Source: Cristatella mucedo (Eukaryota; Bryozoa; Phylactolaemata; Cristatellidae). Taken from it: DNA of 64,000 nt. Under the pieces are notes generated by a model. It saw only the letters and a program-made list of their open reading frames with translations, was not told where the DNA came from and did no database searches. Made by a program: the position numbers and the translations under genes. The stretch spans positions 541,501-605,500 of the forward strand of contig WPIO01000004.1 of assembly GCA_009760855.2 (NCBI GenBank), written 5' to 3'. This document shows, in pieces, positions 37,770 to 49,419 of this stretch (position 1 is the stretch's first letter; each line of letters starts with the position of its first letter).

Positions 37770-37997
37770 AAAAACTCACCTAATCATGACAGCATTTAGT
37801 AGGTCCCTGTGATTCGTCCTGTATGTGCTTATCCGTGGTGACACAGTTGCATGCTGCCACTAACCACACTTGCATGCTGACCATGTACATGTCAACCCTA
37901 ACCATGTTATTCATTTGTTTGTCGAGCATGCTATCACTAACCATTCGATCGTGTTTCTTTTGCAGAAAATGTAAAGCGCCTAGAAAGAGATTGAGTT
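37770..37997 (+). mobile_element. L2-A 3' UTR, left part, interrupted by SINE-A
   Basis: TTAAAAACTCACCTAATCAT, then CATGCTGCCACTAACCACAC and ACCATTCGATCGTGTTTCTT. It reaches the first half of the terminal hairpin (AAGCGCCTAGAAAGAGATTG, AGTT) and stops at 37997. Confidence 0.88.
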
Positions 37998-38137
37998 GGT
38001 TTGGTCTAGCGGTTAAGGTGCTCGCCCCGACCAAGGTCTGACTGAGGTCGTGGGCTCGAGCCCCGAGGCTTATGTGAAGCGCCTGAATAGAGACTAAGTT
38101 CTCTTGGGGCGCTATACAAATGAATTATATTTTTTTC
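37998..38137 (+). mobile_element. SINE-A copy inside the L2-A terminal hairpin
   Basis: GGTTTGGTCTAGCGGTTAAG A-box region, CCGACCAAGGTCTGACTGAG, GTCGTGGGCTCGAGCCCC B-box region, GAAGCGCCTGAATAGAGACT, AAGTTCTCTTGGGGCGCTAT, ACAAATGAATTATATTTTTT. It lacks the first few bases of the head. Confidence 0.9.
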
Positions 38138-38182
38138 TCTGTGGCGCTTTATCGAGTGTATTATTATTATTATTATTATTAA
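38138..38182 (+). mobile_element. L2-A terminal hairpin, right part, with (ATT)n
   Basis: CTCTGTGGCGCTTTATCGAG, TGTATTATT and further ATT repeats complete the hairpin begun before 37998. Confidence 0.88.
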
Positions 38183-38518
38183 GGACTGTGCACTCGTGTT
38201 TTTTGGGGGCATCCCAAGCCGATTTGACTAGTGAAAGCATGGTGCCTGCTGGAATGGGGACTGTCTGCGCTATTTGTTTGAGCTCAGAAAGCATATTTGG
38301 GTCATGTCATTCCAACTTGTGCTGTGCAGACGGAATGGCTTTCTTTACTCCAGAGCCTTTATAGGGGTTATCTAGCCAGCTTAATTTGTTATATGTAGTT
38401 AATGTGTAGGTTTGTACATAAGCTTTTTTGTTTTTGCAAATGTCTTCGATGATAGTCTTTTGCAGGTCTTTTTTTCTTATACAGTGCCACACAAGGGCCA
38501 AGTCGTAGCTGTCATATT

Positions 38519-38665
38519 TAATTCATTTATTAAGCACTCTAAGAGAACGTAATCTCTATTCAGGCACTTCACATATGCCTGGGGGCTCGAGAGCCCACGA
38601 CCTCGGCTAGACCTTGACCCCCGGGGCGAGACAAGCACCTTAACCACTGTGTAAAACCAGTTCGT
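38519..38665 (-). mobile_element. SINE-A copy, minus strand
   Basis: Tail TTAATTCATTTATTAAGCAC, AAGAGAACGTAATCTCTATT, B-box region with a GA duplication (GGGCTCTCGAGCCCC on minus), head CTGGTTTTACACAGTGG. Confidence 0.85.
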
Positions 38666-38784
38666 TATACATAGCCATAGAAAGGATAGGCTTTCGAGCC
38701 AGTCTTGAACTGGTGCCCATGTTCTGGTGAGTGCTTAAAGACGGTAGCAGCTCGGTTTGGCGAATGACATCTTCCATCGTCTTG

Positions 38785-39060
38785 TAATGGTAATAACAAC
38801 ATTAAATCAATTATATGGCCTGCTTGGAGAGCTAATAATCTCTTTTAGGCACTTTATGCGGGTTTGAAAAGAAGCAAGCATATCAACTGATTAGCGTAGC
38901 CATGCACACAATTGTAGCAGGCATAATTACACAGATGACGATTCAAAGCTGCTTTGCATTAAATGTCTTCAAATCAGGATATGTCAGTCGGTTGAGAGTT
39001 TAAGGCTTGGAGTGCCTAGGAACTGGAGGCCACTAGTCTCCAACTCTCCTTGAGGTTGGT
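38785..39060 (-). mobile_element. L2-A 3' fragment, minus strand, old copy
   Basis: TTGGAGAGCTAATAATCTCT, TTTAGGCACTTTATGCGGGT, GGCATAATTACACAGATGAC, TGTCAGTCGGTTGAGAG align with the L2-A minus copies at 16.2 and 46.3 kb. Confidence 0.7.
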
Positions 39061-39307
39061 TAGAGAGGCAGAGCATCTCACAGTGACTACCCTGTGTGCT
39101 CGATCTCTGTATGCAGAGGCCGAGCCAGGATCTCGTCATCTGGGAAAAAGCACACGAATGGTTTTAATGTGCGGGCAATACCGTAAGTAAGGAAAAATTA
39201 TGGCATGCAGTCTTAGTGTTCATTCGACACACACTCCTTGGTTGCTCATCTTACGAGTGGTAGTAGGACATAATGTCCTCGTTGGTATAGGGAGTGGCCC
39301 AGGTTGC

Positions 39308-39362
39308 TGCCCTGCCCTGCTCAGCCCTGCCCTGCTCTGCCCTGCCCTGCCCTGCCCTGCCC
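39308..39362. repeat. (CCCTG)n pentanucleotide repeat
   Basis: About ten copies of TGCCC/CCCTG with CTCAG and CTCTG variants. Confidence 0.93.
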
Positions 39363-39449
39363 CCAGCTCTAGGATGGATTAGATGGAGCTCTGCTTAACC
39401 CTGGCTCTGCTACTGTTTACCTGTCCCTCCCTCCTTCTCGCGACCTTGG

Positions 39450-39590
39450 TCTTCAACCATGGGTAAGGCCCTTGCTTGCTCTTTAAGCGAGGTGGTGGGT
39501 TCGAATCCTGAAGTAGGCAATCCTATATTGTCTACTGCAAGCAGTGGTGCTACCCGGTAAGGCTCTTTTGGCTGCTAAATAAATGACGCA
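39450..39590 (+). mobile_element. SINE-B copy, plus strand
   Basis: CAACCATGGGTAAGGCC, GGTGGGTTCGAATCCTGAAG (good B box), TAGGCAATCCTATATTG, CTACTGCAAGCAGTGGTGCT, AAGGCTCTTTTGGCTGC. Confidence 0.85.
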
Positions 39591-39687
39591 ATACATAGTC
39601 AGTATCAAGGAAACAAGCTTGAGAGTTGACTGCTGCCACAGAACCAGCTCGGAGTAGCTGCCTATTGCTATGTAAGTAATTGACCTG

Positions 39688-39702
39688 TGTGTGTGTGTGT
39701 GC

Positions 39703-39770
<68 letters not shown>
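39688..39770. repeat. (GT)n microsatellite
   Basis: About 80 bp with GC interruptions at the left. Confidence 0.96.
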
Positions 39771-39772
<2 letters not shown>

Positions 39773-39779
39773 ATATATA

Positions 39780-40655
39780 GCCTGCTGGTGCTGCCGTGTG
39801 ACCTGCTGCTTTGACGATGGAGCGATTGACGATTGGGGTCGACCTGATGGCCTCTACCCAGGCAGCCAGGTGCTTCTGGAATCATCCTAGTTTAGTGTAG
39901 TCCCTTTGGCTGGTGCAATTGTTTCTTGCTGGTCAGGGGCTGGGATGTGCTCTCTCTGGCATTACTGCCCAGCGACCAGCCTGCTGCCGACCTCTGGCTG
40001 AGCCTCTAATAGACAGAGGGCAAAGGTTTGACAGTGCAGCACGTTGCCAGCACAATAGACAGGGTATTTGCCAAGATTCATGTGTTCAATGCCGATGCCT
40101 TCACCTGACTGACCCCACAGCCCCTTCACTTCGGAAGCCGTCCGTCGACGGGCACAGTCCATTCGTTGCAAATGCATCATGTTCATAAATGACTCGATCT
40201 CCGCATCGTTCATTCTCTTGCCCTTTTTTTTACCATAGTTTGAGCGGCTCGCTGTGGCTATGAGGTTCCAACTGATGAAGAGCATCTATTCGCACGGCCA
40301 TCGGCCACTCACATCGACTCTCACGGCAAAGTCACTTGCATCTTGTCGCACGGCTGAGCCATTTTAATGACGTGCACAGCTGCTCGTTTACAGCAGTTTC
40401 AGAATTTTTAGAATTCAATCCAAGTTGAGCTAATGTGCAGTCGCTGGCACGTTTGAAGTGGGATCCTTATTTACTCTAGATTTGCTAAAAATAATGTGCT
40501 CCGTAGGTTAACTGGCAAGAGCACACATAGCAACCCTGGGAGTGATTCCACTTTTTATCTTTCTGTCTCTGGATGACCTGCCACCTCCTCTCCAAACTCC
40601 CTCTCTGTCAGTCACTCATAACAAGCAAGCATCCTTCTTTGCATAGTATCTGTAA
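39780..40655. other. Anonymous intronic sequence with a coding-like minus-strand patch
   Basis: At about 40100-40245 the minus strand reads NYGKKKGKRMNDAEIESFMN then MMHLQRMDCARRRTASEVKG. The composition is protein-like, but I do not recognise it and saw no splice sites. It may be a transposon scrap or a nested-gene exon. Confidence 0.25.
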
Positions 40656-40659
40656 TGTC

Positions 40660-40855
40660 ACGTAATCCATAAGTGTTACTATGCTTGCCAGTTCAAGCAT
40701 TCTAAATGCATGCTGTTGCATGCTTGTCTAAGCACGATACCACGCATGCCTTTAACCTTGGTTATTGATTCTTTTGCAGTGGGTTGTAAAGCTCTTTGAA
40801 AGAGATTTTATTTCTCTGAGGGCACTATACAAATGTATTATTACTAATATTATTT
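40660..40855 (+). mobile_element. L2-A 3' fragment, plus strand, old copy
   Basis: GCATGCTGTTGCATGC, then TTCTTTTGCAGTGGGTTGTA, AAGCTCTTTGAAAGAGATTT, TATTTCTCTGAGGGCACTAT, ACAAATGTATTATTAC. Confidence 0.75.
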
Positions 40856-40879
40856 TGGTTTTATTTGATAGAAAGTTAG

Positions 40880-40922
40880 TTCACATAGGGCTTTATACAA
40901 ACGTCCCATTATTATTATTATT
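40880..40922 (+). mobile_element. Very short LINE/SINE-tail fragment with (ATT)n
   Basis: GGGCTTTATACAAACGTCCC followed by ATTATTATTATT. This is only the last half of the terminal hairpin. No clear target duplication. Confidence 0.55.
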
Positions 40923-41439
40923 CGGTGCTTCCAGTATCAATGGATAGTTGCTTATAAGCTCTATGGAGACTTGCAGATATGGCTTACATCAGCCGAGCCA
41001 GCCCACCATTCCGAACCCAACGTGTTAAAGAAAGGCATGTGTGTTTTTTGAGTGGGTACCTGCCCAGACATACGTGCCTTTTTTATTGGACTTTTGGACA
41101 CTACCGCAAATGTGTATGCGGCAAATTTTGCATGCATAATATACGATCTTGTCTGGACTCTGGCGATCGGTGGCACCAGTCAGCTAGACACACCTTGTTG
41201 ACTAGCCCTTTTTAAACTGGGTGATCATCTTGCAGAATCTTAAGCTGGCCACTCCCCCAATGACACATTTTCAAGTTAGACATACGAAATAGCATCTCGG
41301 ATGACTTGATTACGAATGTTTGAAATAATATTGTCTTATCACTAGCACTTGGTGTCTGGCAAAAACGATAGACCCACGGAACCTTTTTAACAGCCACTGT
41401 TCTCTCGGTAGAGTACACCTCTCCGAAGAATACCTAGCT

Positions 41440-41850
41440 GAACTGCTGCACCAGTTTCAGCCTCCTCGTCCCCTCAGGTCCTCTATGGACAGCAAATCAG
41501 CTGTTTGATTCCTCAGCCTAAAGACCGTTGGCAACATAAGCTATTGCTCTACAGCTCCTAGACTATTGAACTTATCTCCACAATTCGTATGAAATTATCT
41601 CTACTCTCCTGCTGTCAAAAGTGGCGCATCCTTTCCAGCCTTCCTGAGCTGCTACTTTCATGCTACTCACTACCTCAACTGCTGTATAGGCTCGGCCATG
41701 CTTGTCACTTTCTTTCTATTGCATGTGATGAAGCTTGTTGGCTACCGAATGCACACCGAAAGCCACTTAGCCTTTGAGTGTGCCATAGAAAGCTCTCCTG
41801 TGTAACACTCAGTCTTTGTGGAGTTACAGCCGGGTGTCGATTGCATTGCA
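41440..41850 (+). pseudogene. L2-B LINE, C-terminal RT and 3' end, plus strand
   Basis: The frame gives LHQFQPPRPLRSSMDSKSAV before decay, then the nucleotide blocks CTTGTTGGCTACCGAATGCA, CACCGAAAGCCACTTAG and TTTGTGGAGTTACAGCCGG. Stops are present. Confidence 0.82.
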
Positions 41851-41959
41851 TTGTGCATAGCTTTATTGCATGCTTTCTTTTATCAAACAATTTTAAAACC
41901 AGTGCAGTCCTTACCTCAGCAATCGTCCAGAGAGCTTTAAAGGAGTGTTATCTTCAATA

Positions 41960-43260
41960 ATAAGTATATAGCCAGGTTTGCTAGTGCAAGTGTGGTCGAG
42001 CTGCGACTTTTGACTACGATTTTCAAATAGTTTTCCTAGAGGCTGCTCAATTTTCATAGCAAACATCCTGAGCTTTAGATTAATAAAGCCAAGTTTCAGA
42101 CGTTTAATTATCGGATTTCGTCCTGTTGAGTATCCATCTCCTCTCGCACGAGGTAAGGCCGGCAGCCTCCGATAAGCTTTGTTTCTTAGGCAAGCGAGTG
42201 CTTAGTCGCCGATCGCTGAAGCGCTACAACTTAGGATGATCAATTATAAAGAAATTATAATAAATTAAATTAGATAATTATATTAAGTGAATCATGATTA
42301 TGCCTTAGTGATTTATTGGGGGCCTTTCGGAATGAAAAAAGAATGCATTCTTTTTAGCGTAGGCGACCTGTTTGTTTCACAAATATCTTCAGACTTTCTG
42401 TTTGGTTGCAATTTAGTGTCTTGTGTTGGGCCAGGAAATTGCAGATTTCGGGCAGCTTTAAGTTCTGATCTTTGCTGCGACTATGGTTTAAATCCTTCGA
42501 GCTCACTCACCATGCCTGGAATACCAGAGGCGGCGGGCAGCCAGTGCATCAGCTCCACAATGAGGTGCCACTGCATCAGCTCCACTAGGTAGAGCCACTG
42601 GGCAGGCAGACAGGCAAGCAGCCCTTCGGCTGGCTGCATTGGCCGGGCAGATCGAGCGCTTCGTCCGGGAGCGTGCATAGAAAGAAAACCGCTTTTGAAT
42701 TGTGCGACCCAGTATCCCGCAAACGACTTCTTCTAAGCTTTGGTTCAGCTCCATCATCGGTTTTCTCGACGCGATGCAGACACTGATCTTTCCCACAAGT
42801 ATGCCTGCAGTTCCCCCAACAGGCCGTTAATCGCTTGCACTATCAGGGACGTTACCTTCGGTCGCAAAGGTTACAGCGCCTCCTTCTTTTTCGGGCCAGC
42901 GCCGGCATTTATTCTGGCTTCAGCATCGGTTGAGCTGAACAACAGGCACGAGTTCTAAGCTCCCTCAAAAAAGCCACCGGCGGCTGTATCTACCGGGCCA
43001 CTAGCACTCGAACTCTGCTGCTCGTGCTTAACCTAATCAAACAGGCTCCTGTTGTTTACTGCTTAGAAAGGTAACATGGTCTTCCTGCTTTTTCAGCCGA
43101 CAATCCCTTGCTGTGCAATGGCCTGTAGGCTCAATTCGAAGCCGTGCCTGTATTTGGTGGAGCTGGCAGCACATATACTGGGAGAGCCTCTAAATATTCA
43201 TCCTGTGTAGAATGAATAGGGTAGCCATTGCTTGCTCATACCGTAGTGCATTTTAAGTGA
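41960..43260. other. Anonymous intronic sequence
   Basis: I see no supported gene or repeat. A minus-strand patch near 42680-42796 looks mildly coding but has no recognisable motif. Confidence 0.45.
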
Positions 43261-43264
43261 GCAA

Positions 43265-43620
43265 CTTGCAATCGCTGAGAGTAAATGTCGTTTCGTAAGA
43301 ATTGTGGAAGTGAGCTCCACAGTCTAGGACCTACAGAGCAAAAGCTTCAGTTGCCAACTGTCTTTAAGCAGAGGAATAGAACAGCTAATTGATTATCCAT
43401 ACAGGACCTGAGAGCACGGGAGGCCGAAACTGGTGCAGCAGTTCAGCTAGGTATGAAGGATCCGAGCCGTGGCTGGCCTTGTGGGTCAGTGTAAGAACTT
43501 GACTCTATCCGTTGATCGACCGGAAGCCATCCAAGCTCTTTTCCGCAAAGGAGACACGTGGTCAAACCTCTGGGACTTGAAAACTAGCCTGACAGCCATA
43601 TTGTCTTCCACCCTCTGTTT
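43265..43620 (-). pseudogene. L2-B LINE C-terminal RT segment, minus strand
   Basis: On the + strand AATGTCGTTTCGTAAGAATT, GTGGAAGTGAGCTCCACAGT, GAGGCCGAAACTGGTGCAGC match antisense L2-B. It continues into GAGCCGTGGCTGGCCTTGTG, upstream RT not present in other L2-B copies here. Confidence 0.8.
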
Positions 43621-43625
43621 TTTTT

Positions 43626-43750
43626 TTAAATGAAGTCTGTTGGCTACCGAATGCATACCGAAAGCTGCCTAGGCTTTTTTGAGTGCACTATAGAAAGCTC
43701 TCCTTCGTAAACCCACATAGCCTTGGTGGCTTTGTGGAGTTACAGACATT
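43626..43750 (+). mobile_element. L2-B 3' end segment, plus strand
   Basis: GAAGTCTGTTGGCTACCGAA, ACCGAAAGCTGCCTAGG, AAAGCTCTCCTTCGTAA, TTTGTGGAGTTACAGAC. It lies immediately right of the antisense segment 43265-43620. Confidence 0.85.
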
Positions 43751-43764
43751 CATGCATGCTGTGA

Positions 43765-43945
43765 AAATGTGAGAAGCATAGCAGAGTCAGTAAAGCAGCT
43801 GAAGTAGTGAGTAGCAAGGAAGTAGCAGCTCAGAACGGCAGGAAGGGATGCGCCAGAGTCGGCACCAGGATAGTAGATATCTTTGCATATGAATGGTGGA
43901 AGTGAGTTCCACAGTCTAGGACCTGCAGCTCAAAACATATGATAG
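43765..43945 (-). mobile_element. L2-B C-terminal segment, minus strand, lacking its 3' end
   Basis: GTGAGAAGCATAGCAGAGTC, TAGTGAGTAGCAAGGAAGTA, GTGGAAGTGAGTTCCACAGT match antisense L2-B, starting about 110 bp inside the element's 3' end. Confidence 0.78.
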
Positions 43946-44031
43946 GAAGCCTTACTCGACTCCTCACGTGCAAGACAGAACTGCTTGGACTCGGCTCCGA
44001 AAATCTAGGTGCAAAATGGAATCGTAAAAAA

Positions 44032-44267
<236 letters not shown>

Positions 44268-44423
44268 AGTCGACTCTGCTGATAAGAATAAGCTCAGGCT
44301 GGCAAATAGGCATCCTTATATGTCGAGTATTCTCATATGTGAGTGAGACTAATGTTGCAAAAAACTGGATGTCAGAACTTCTATTATTATAAGCATAGTA
44401 TTCCTATATTTATTATTCTATGT

Positions 44424-44457
44424 TATATATATATGTATATATATATATATATATATC
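44424..44457. repeat. (AT)n microsatellite
   Basis: Short AT run with one GTAT. Confidence 0.9.
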
Positions 44458-44989
44458 ACCCTATCATCTCGTTGCCAGTTTTGTAGTCTGCTTCTTTGTA
44501 TGTGTGCATTCATGTGTACATTCTTGCATGTTGTATACACATTACGGCCAGTCGTCCTGAGCCACGAGTGGGCAGCCCATGGTTTTGGCTTCTCGGCCAG
44601 CAGCAGCCTGTGGCTATGCCAGCGGCCTCTGACAATCGCCAGTCTATTGAGCTAGATGTGTGCTTTGACCTGAGCTAGCCATTCCCACGGGATCGGTCAA
44701 CTGTTAGATGCTTTATTCCAGTCGGCTCTTGGCTTTCACTGTAAAGGAATCGACTAATCATATGGATAGGATGAGCTGATTCTCATCTGCATAATTTTAT
44801 GAAGCTATTTTTGGCGATGGGCCTGAAACGAAGTTCCTAGAAACTGCCTGCAAGAGTGCTGCAGCCGCACGAACTCTAGCTGTGGTGGCAATATTCACTC
44901 TCTGACCTTGATATCTGATCAATGTTTATGGCAATCGGGTGTGGCTAACCGAGGCAGGAATGCCAAAAGTAAATGTTGCCTATGCTTCC

Positions 44990-45029
44990 TTTTTTGTCTC
45001 TTTGTCTGTCTGTCTGCCTGTCCTGCCTG

Positions 45030-45060
<31 letters not shown>

Positions 45061-45188
45061 ATTCATTTTGCTCTCTCACCTTCTGACTGCAATCTACCTA
45101 TCTGTCTATACACTCATCTCTCTGCTTTTCTTGCTCTTTCTCACTGTCTTTTTTTCTATATCTCTATATATTTCTGTCTGTTTCTTCT

Positions 45189-45260
<72 letters not shown>

Positions 45261-45356
45261 CTCTCTCGCTCTCCCTCCCTCTCTCCCTCCCTCCCTCCCT
45301 CCTTCCCTCCCTCCCTCCCTCCTTTCCTCCCTCCCTCCCTCTCTCCCTCTCTCACT

Positions 45357-45428
<72 letters not shown>

Positions 45429-45430
45429 TC
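44990..45430. repeat. Pyrimidine-rich block with three (CT)n and (CCCT)n arrays
   Basis: CT runs at about 45032-45060, 45195-45258 and 45364-45423, with CCCTCCCT repeats between. Nearly all pyrimidine on the + strand for about 240 bp. Confidence 0.95.
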
Positions 45431-45538
45431 CCTGTCTTTATCCCCTTTGTCACACTTATAACTTGCTGGCTTATGTACGTGGGGCCAAGCAGAAAGAGTG
45501 CACAAACTCACTGGTATGGGCACACATGAGCCCGTGCA

Positions 45539-45573
45539 CATGCATGTACATGTCATGCACATGTACATGCATG
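45539..45573. repeat. Perfect 14-bp inverted repeat with a 7-base loop
   Basis: CATGCATGTACATG and its reverse complement CATGTACATGCATG are separated by TCATGCA, in an alternating purine-pyrimidine context. Confidence 0.93.
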
Positions 45574-46149
45574 CACATGGTTTGCAGGCCGTATTGAGAG
45601 TCGTAATCGAATGCATCGCTGATCGTGGTCTGATCGCTTTATGATTTACTTTTGTCTGGGTAGCAGTGTTAAGGGAGAAGAGCTACTATATATTCATGAC
45701 ATGGCCTTAAGCCGAGCCTCGTGATAGCTGGTCATTGGGCCAATTTCCCATGCCATGACCACTAGCAGTGACAGTAGTTGCTCTCGAATACTGAATAGGC
45801 AGTTTTAACCTGCCTGATCAGGTGCTACCATGGGGCTGGGGGTGTGACTTTTTGGTGAAGTCCCACCAAGAACAGAATGAGATGCTGGTGAGCAGCACGG
45901 GGGGGGGGGCTGCAAGCCAAATTACGGCTAACAAGAGAATGGGCAGCACTGTGAATGCCTATATGTTTGTCTGTGTGTGTGTCTGTCTGCATATGTGTCT
46001 GTCTCTGTCTTTCTGTCTGTTGTGTTTCTCTCTCTGCCTTTCAGTCTGTGCACGATCATGTGCCTGCCGTTGGCTGCATGTGCATCCGATCGTTATGTCC
46101 ACATGATTATGCTAGGCAGTACCAGTCCAGCCTTCGCTTGTTTGTGTAT

Positions 46150-46495
46150 TTACATTTTTGTATCACCATCAGAGAACTTAGTCTCTTTCTAGGTACTTCA
46201 CATTTGCTGTAAAGGGAGTCAATAAATAATGTTACAACTTTGCATGCTGTAAAGAAAACATGATGATTAGTGGTAGTATGCACAATGCCAGCATGCATGA
46301 CATGGTTAGAGGTGACATGCACAGTCAACATGTAAAAGATGGTTAATGGTAACGTGCATAGTGTCAGCACGAATAAGCACACAGATGACTAATTACTGTG
46401 ACCTCCTAAATGCTGCAGCAAACAGATGCGTTTTAAGCTTCTTTTTAAAAGTCATTAAGTTCAATTCCTTGGATGTCGTGACACCAGTCGGGAAT
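46150..46495 (-). mobile_element. L2-A 3' UTR fragment, minus strand
   Basis: CATCAGAGAACTTAGTCTCT, TTCTAGGTACTTCACATTTG, then three 3' UTR motif units (TGATTAGTGGTAGTATGCAC, CATGGTTAGAGGTGACATGC, GATGGTTAATGGTAACGTGC) and GACACCAGTCGGGAATGAG. Confidence 0.85.
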
Positions 46496-46499
46496 GAGT

Positions 46500-48668
46500 A
46501 CAAGTAACAAGGCCTGTACCTCGAAAGGAGAAGCAAAACGACAGAGAAGGTCGACAGTTGAGCCTCAGTTGTGTGTGCTTTTTAGAGCGGCCAATGATGC
46601 TAACACGGGCTGCCACCACCCTTACTGCTACCACCAACCCCCACCCCTGCCACCACCAACCCCCCCCCCCCCCCCTGCGGCCACCACCACAAACAGGACT
46701 CGTGTTTTCCCTGTAAAGGCACGTGTAAAGGTCGTGCTACTTCTTGACCAGAGTGTGCAGACTTCGTCACCAGTCGGCAGGCATCCTAGCTCGGAGGCTT
46801 GCCGAGTGCTGTGCCGATCTACCTTTTTGCTCATCCAACGACCCTTATCGAAAAACCATCGTGAAGTTCTTAGAATAAAGTTCTTATCCCCATTCTCAGA
46901 TAACAAGGCCCAGAGGTGTGTGGTGCCAGAAGCTGACCCGGTCGAGGCAGGAGGAGGCACCACGGAGGCCCGTGTTTCTAGGATACTCGGAGCCTCAGCC
47001 GACAGCTCTCGAGGTTGCGATGCAAAACCGAGATTTCAGCTTCGAAATCGCACTGCCAATCACGTTGATCTCCGTGCTCAGACAGCCCTGACTCGACCTG
47101 ACCCTGACCCTGACCCTCACTGGCAGAGGCGCCCTAGGAGCCCTTTCACATACCTCGGCCACTAGTTCGAAAGTCCAAAAGCATATAGTAAGGAAATACT
47201 AAGGTGGGGGACCGTCTAAACTTGCTCGATAGGCCTTTTGGAGCTTGGCTGTCTCTGCCAGGGACTCCACTGCCTCTTAGGCCGACGACTTCGTGTGGGT
47301 TCTGGAATAAAGGTAGGTCGACCCATGGTCATTGCCACGGTACAGCCAGCTGCTTGCCGGTCGGTGCCTTTTTTGTCAGATCGTCGAAAAGCCACTGGAG
47401 AGGCCTTGTGTTGCCGAGACTCTGCTGCCTTGACCCTGAGGACTAGCTGCCTTTGCTGGCTGCTGGGCAGATAGCCACTTGGCACCTCGCGAGGGGAGGG
47501 ACAGTAACGTTTCAGACCTGCATGTCCAGCCTAACCAGACCCGAGTGCCTCGGTAGGTCACGTGGTCTGGGGCACTGAGCGAGAGTGCTGGTCTGCTGCT
47601 ATTAGGCCCTGTTCTCTGAGAGCTGCTCCAGACATACGTGTGAGCCATATCCGGTTGCACTACTGTCGGTGGCTTGGCATTCGGTTGCCAAGCACTAATC
47701 GGCCATATACGATGATGTAGTGGCAGTACGATGCCCTGTGGTCTGGCTGTGAACGAACGTTGAACCTGTTCTAAAAGCTAGAGTGCAGTAGCGCCAGCGG
47801 GCTTTGCAACCTTGCAGTTGATGGCTTAACTTGCTTTGATTCACGTGGCTAATGTATTGATTTTTTGTTGGCCTTTTAATTTGTGTACTTACTTTCTTTT
47901 TACCTGTAAATGTGAAAACTTAGAGGGCTAAGAGTTCATGCTTCAAACCGAAAATGCTGCTGAATTTTGACAGCATTTCTCGATTTACGAATGTCCTTTC
48001 CACATTCTTGCATAACTCTCGAGAACAGCTAGTGTTAAATACCTGTGGTACATATGTCTAATGAAAAATGAAGTCGACTAGGTGGATGGGCAGGCAGGCA
48101 CTCACTGACGATGTGTGAACACCATTAGAAGATTCATGAACTAAATCCACTACTTGACTGGCCGATTTATTGGGAATCCCTCCATGATTAAATGATAATT
48201 GTTTCATCATTTAACTGTTTTTGCCTGCCTTGTTGTGATGAGCCAACCGCCTTGTTCAAAGAAATTTTCTCTTTGACTTGTCCTCGATCCATGCCCAAAC
48301 ACTGTGTAGAAAGTACCAAGTGACCATGCATGCCATGAATAAGTAGGTATTCCATCTTACCTGGATGACCGTCAAATGGGATAAGAGGCTGTCATTGGTT
48401 TCTACCGTGACTAGCCCATCGTGTCTTTGCACGGGACGGCACGACATGCTAAGGTGACAGTGGTGCTAATAAGCCTAATGTGTAGTCTAGAGCATGTGTG
48501 AAAAGTGCTCCGAAGTGCCAAAGTGCCTGCTGCTAACATCTTGAGCTGTCGTCCGCATTCGCAATGCATCCGAAATGGTCGAAGGTGCACTGCTTTTAGG
48601 TCTTTGGTCAAAGTGGTTAGCAAAGACTTGCTTTTCTGCAGAATCGAGTGGCTGCATAGTTATGCATA

Positions 48669-48670
<2 letters not shown>
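46500..48670. other. Anonymous intronic sequence
   Basis: A C run lies near 46660-46675, a (CCTGAC)n run at about 47093-47117. Open frames have no motifs. No supported gene. Confidence 0.5.
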
Positions 48671-48975
<305 letters not shown>

Positions 48976-49419
48976 GCATCTATTGCTCCCGTGCTGAGAT
49001 CGCATTCCCACACGCAAGTCGCCGGTTAGCTCTCAGGAGATATATCTTCTTTCTCCCTCAGCAATTGTGCTTTCGACTGTACAGCAGCACCTGCATCTAG
49101 GGGAGGGGGGCTGGTCTTGGGGTAGCACTGTTGCTTCGACACCAGCCTCCATCCAGGCGGCATTGGCTTACCTGGGCGGGGCACCGACGACCGAGCACTT
49201 GCAGCCGACTAGCACACCGATCGAGTTCCGGCGCCTGAGATAAATCAGCTGAATCTGCAGCCTCGGCTGATTTTACACGCCCGGCTGGTGATGTCCGGTC
49301 GGCTTTATATTTCGCATGGTGGATGTGCAACCCCCTCCCCCTCCACACTTTTACTAGCCGCGGCTGGCAGCTGACTGGCCCATCGCGGCCCACGGCTGCA
49401 GGATTAAGGTGCTCTGGTT

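Noticed and set aside
42503-42796. Minus-strand coding-like patch (MMELNQSLEEVVCGILG)
   Set aside because: Short, no splice sites, no family recognised, and it degenerates quickly on both sides.
46494-47165. 223-codon plus-strand open frame
   Set aside because: No recognisable motif, a proline run comes from a C homopolymer, and it matches no expected Ldh2 exon.
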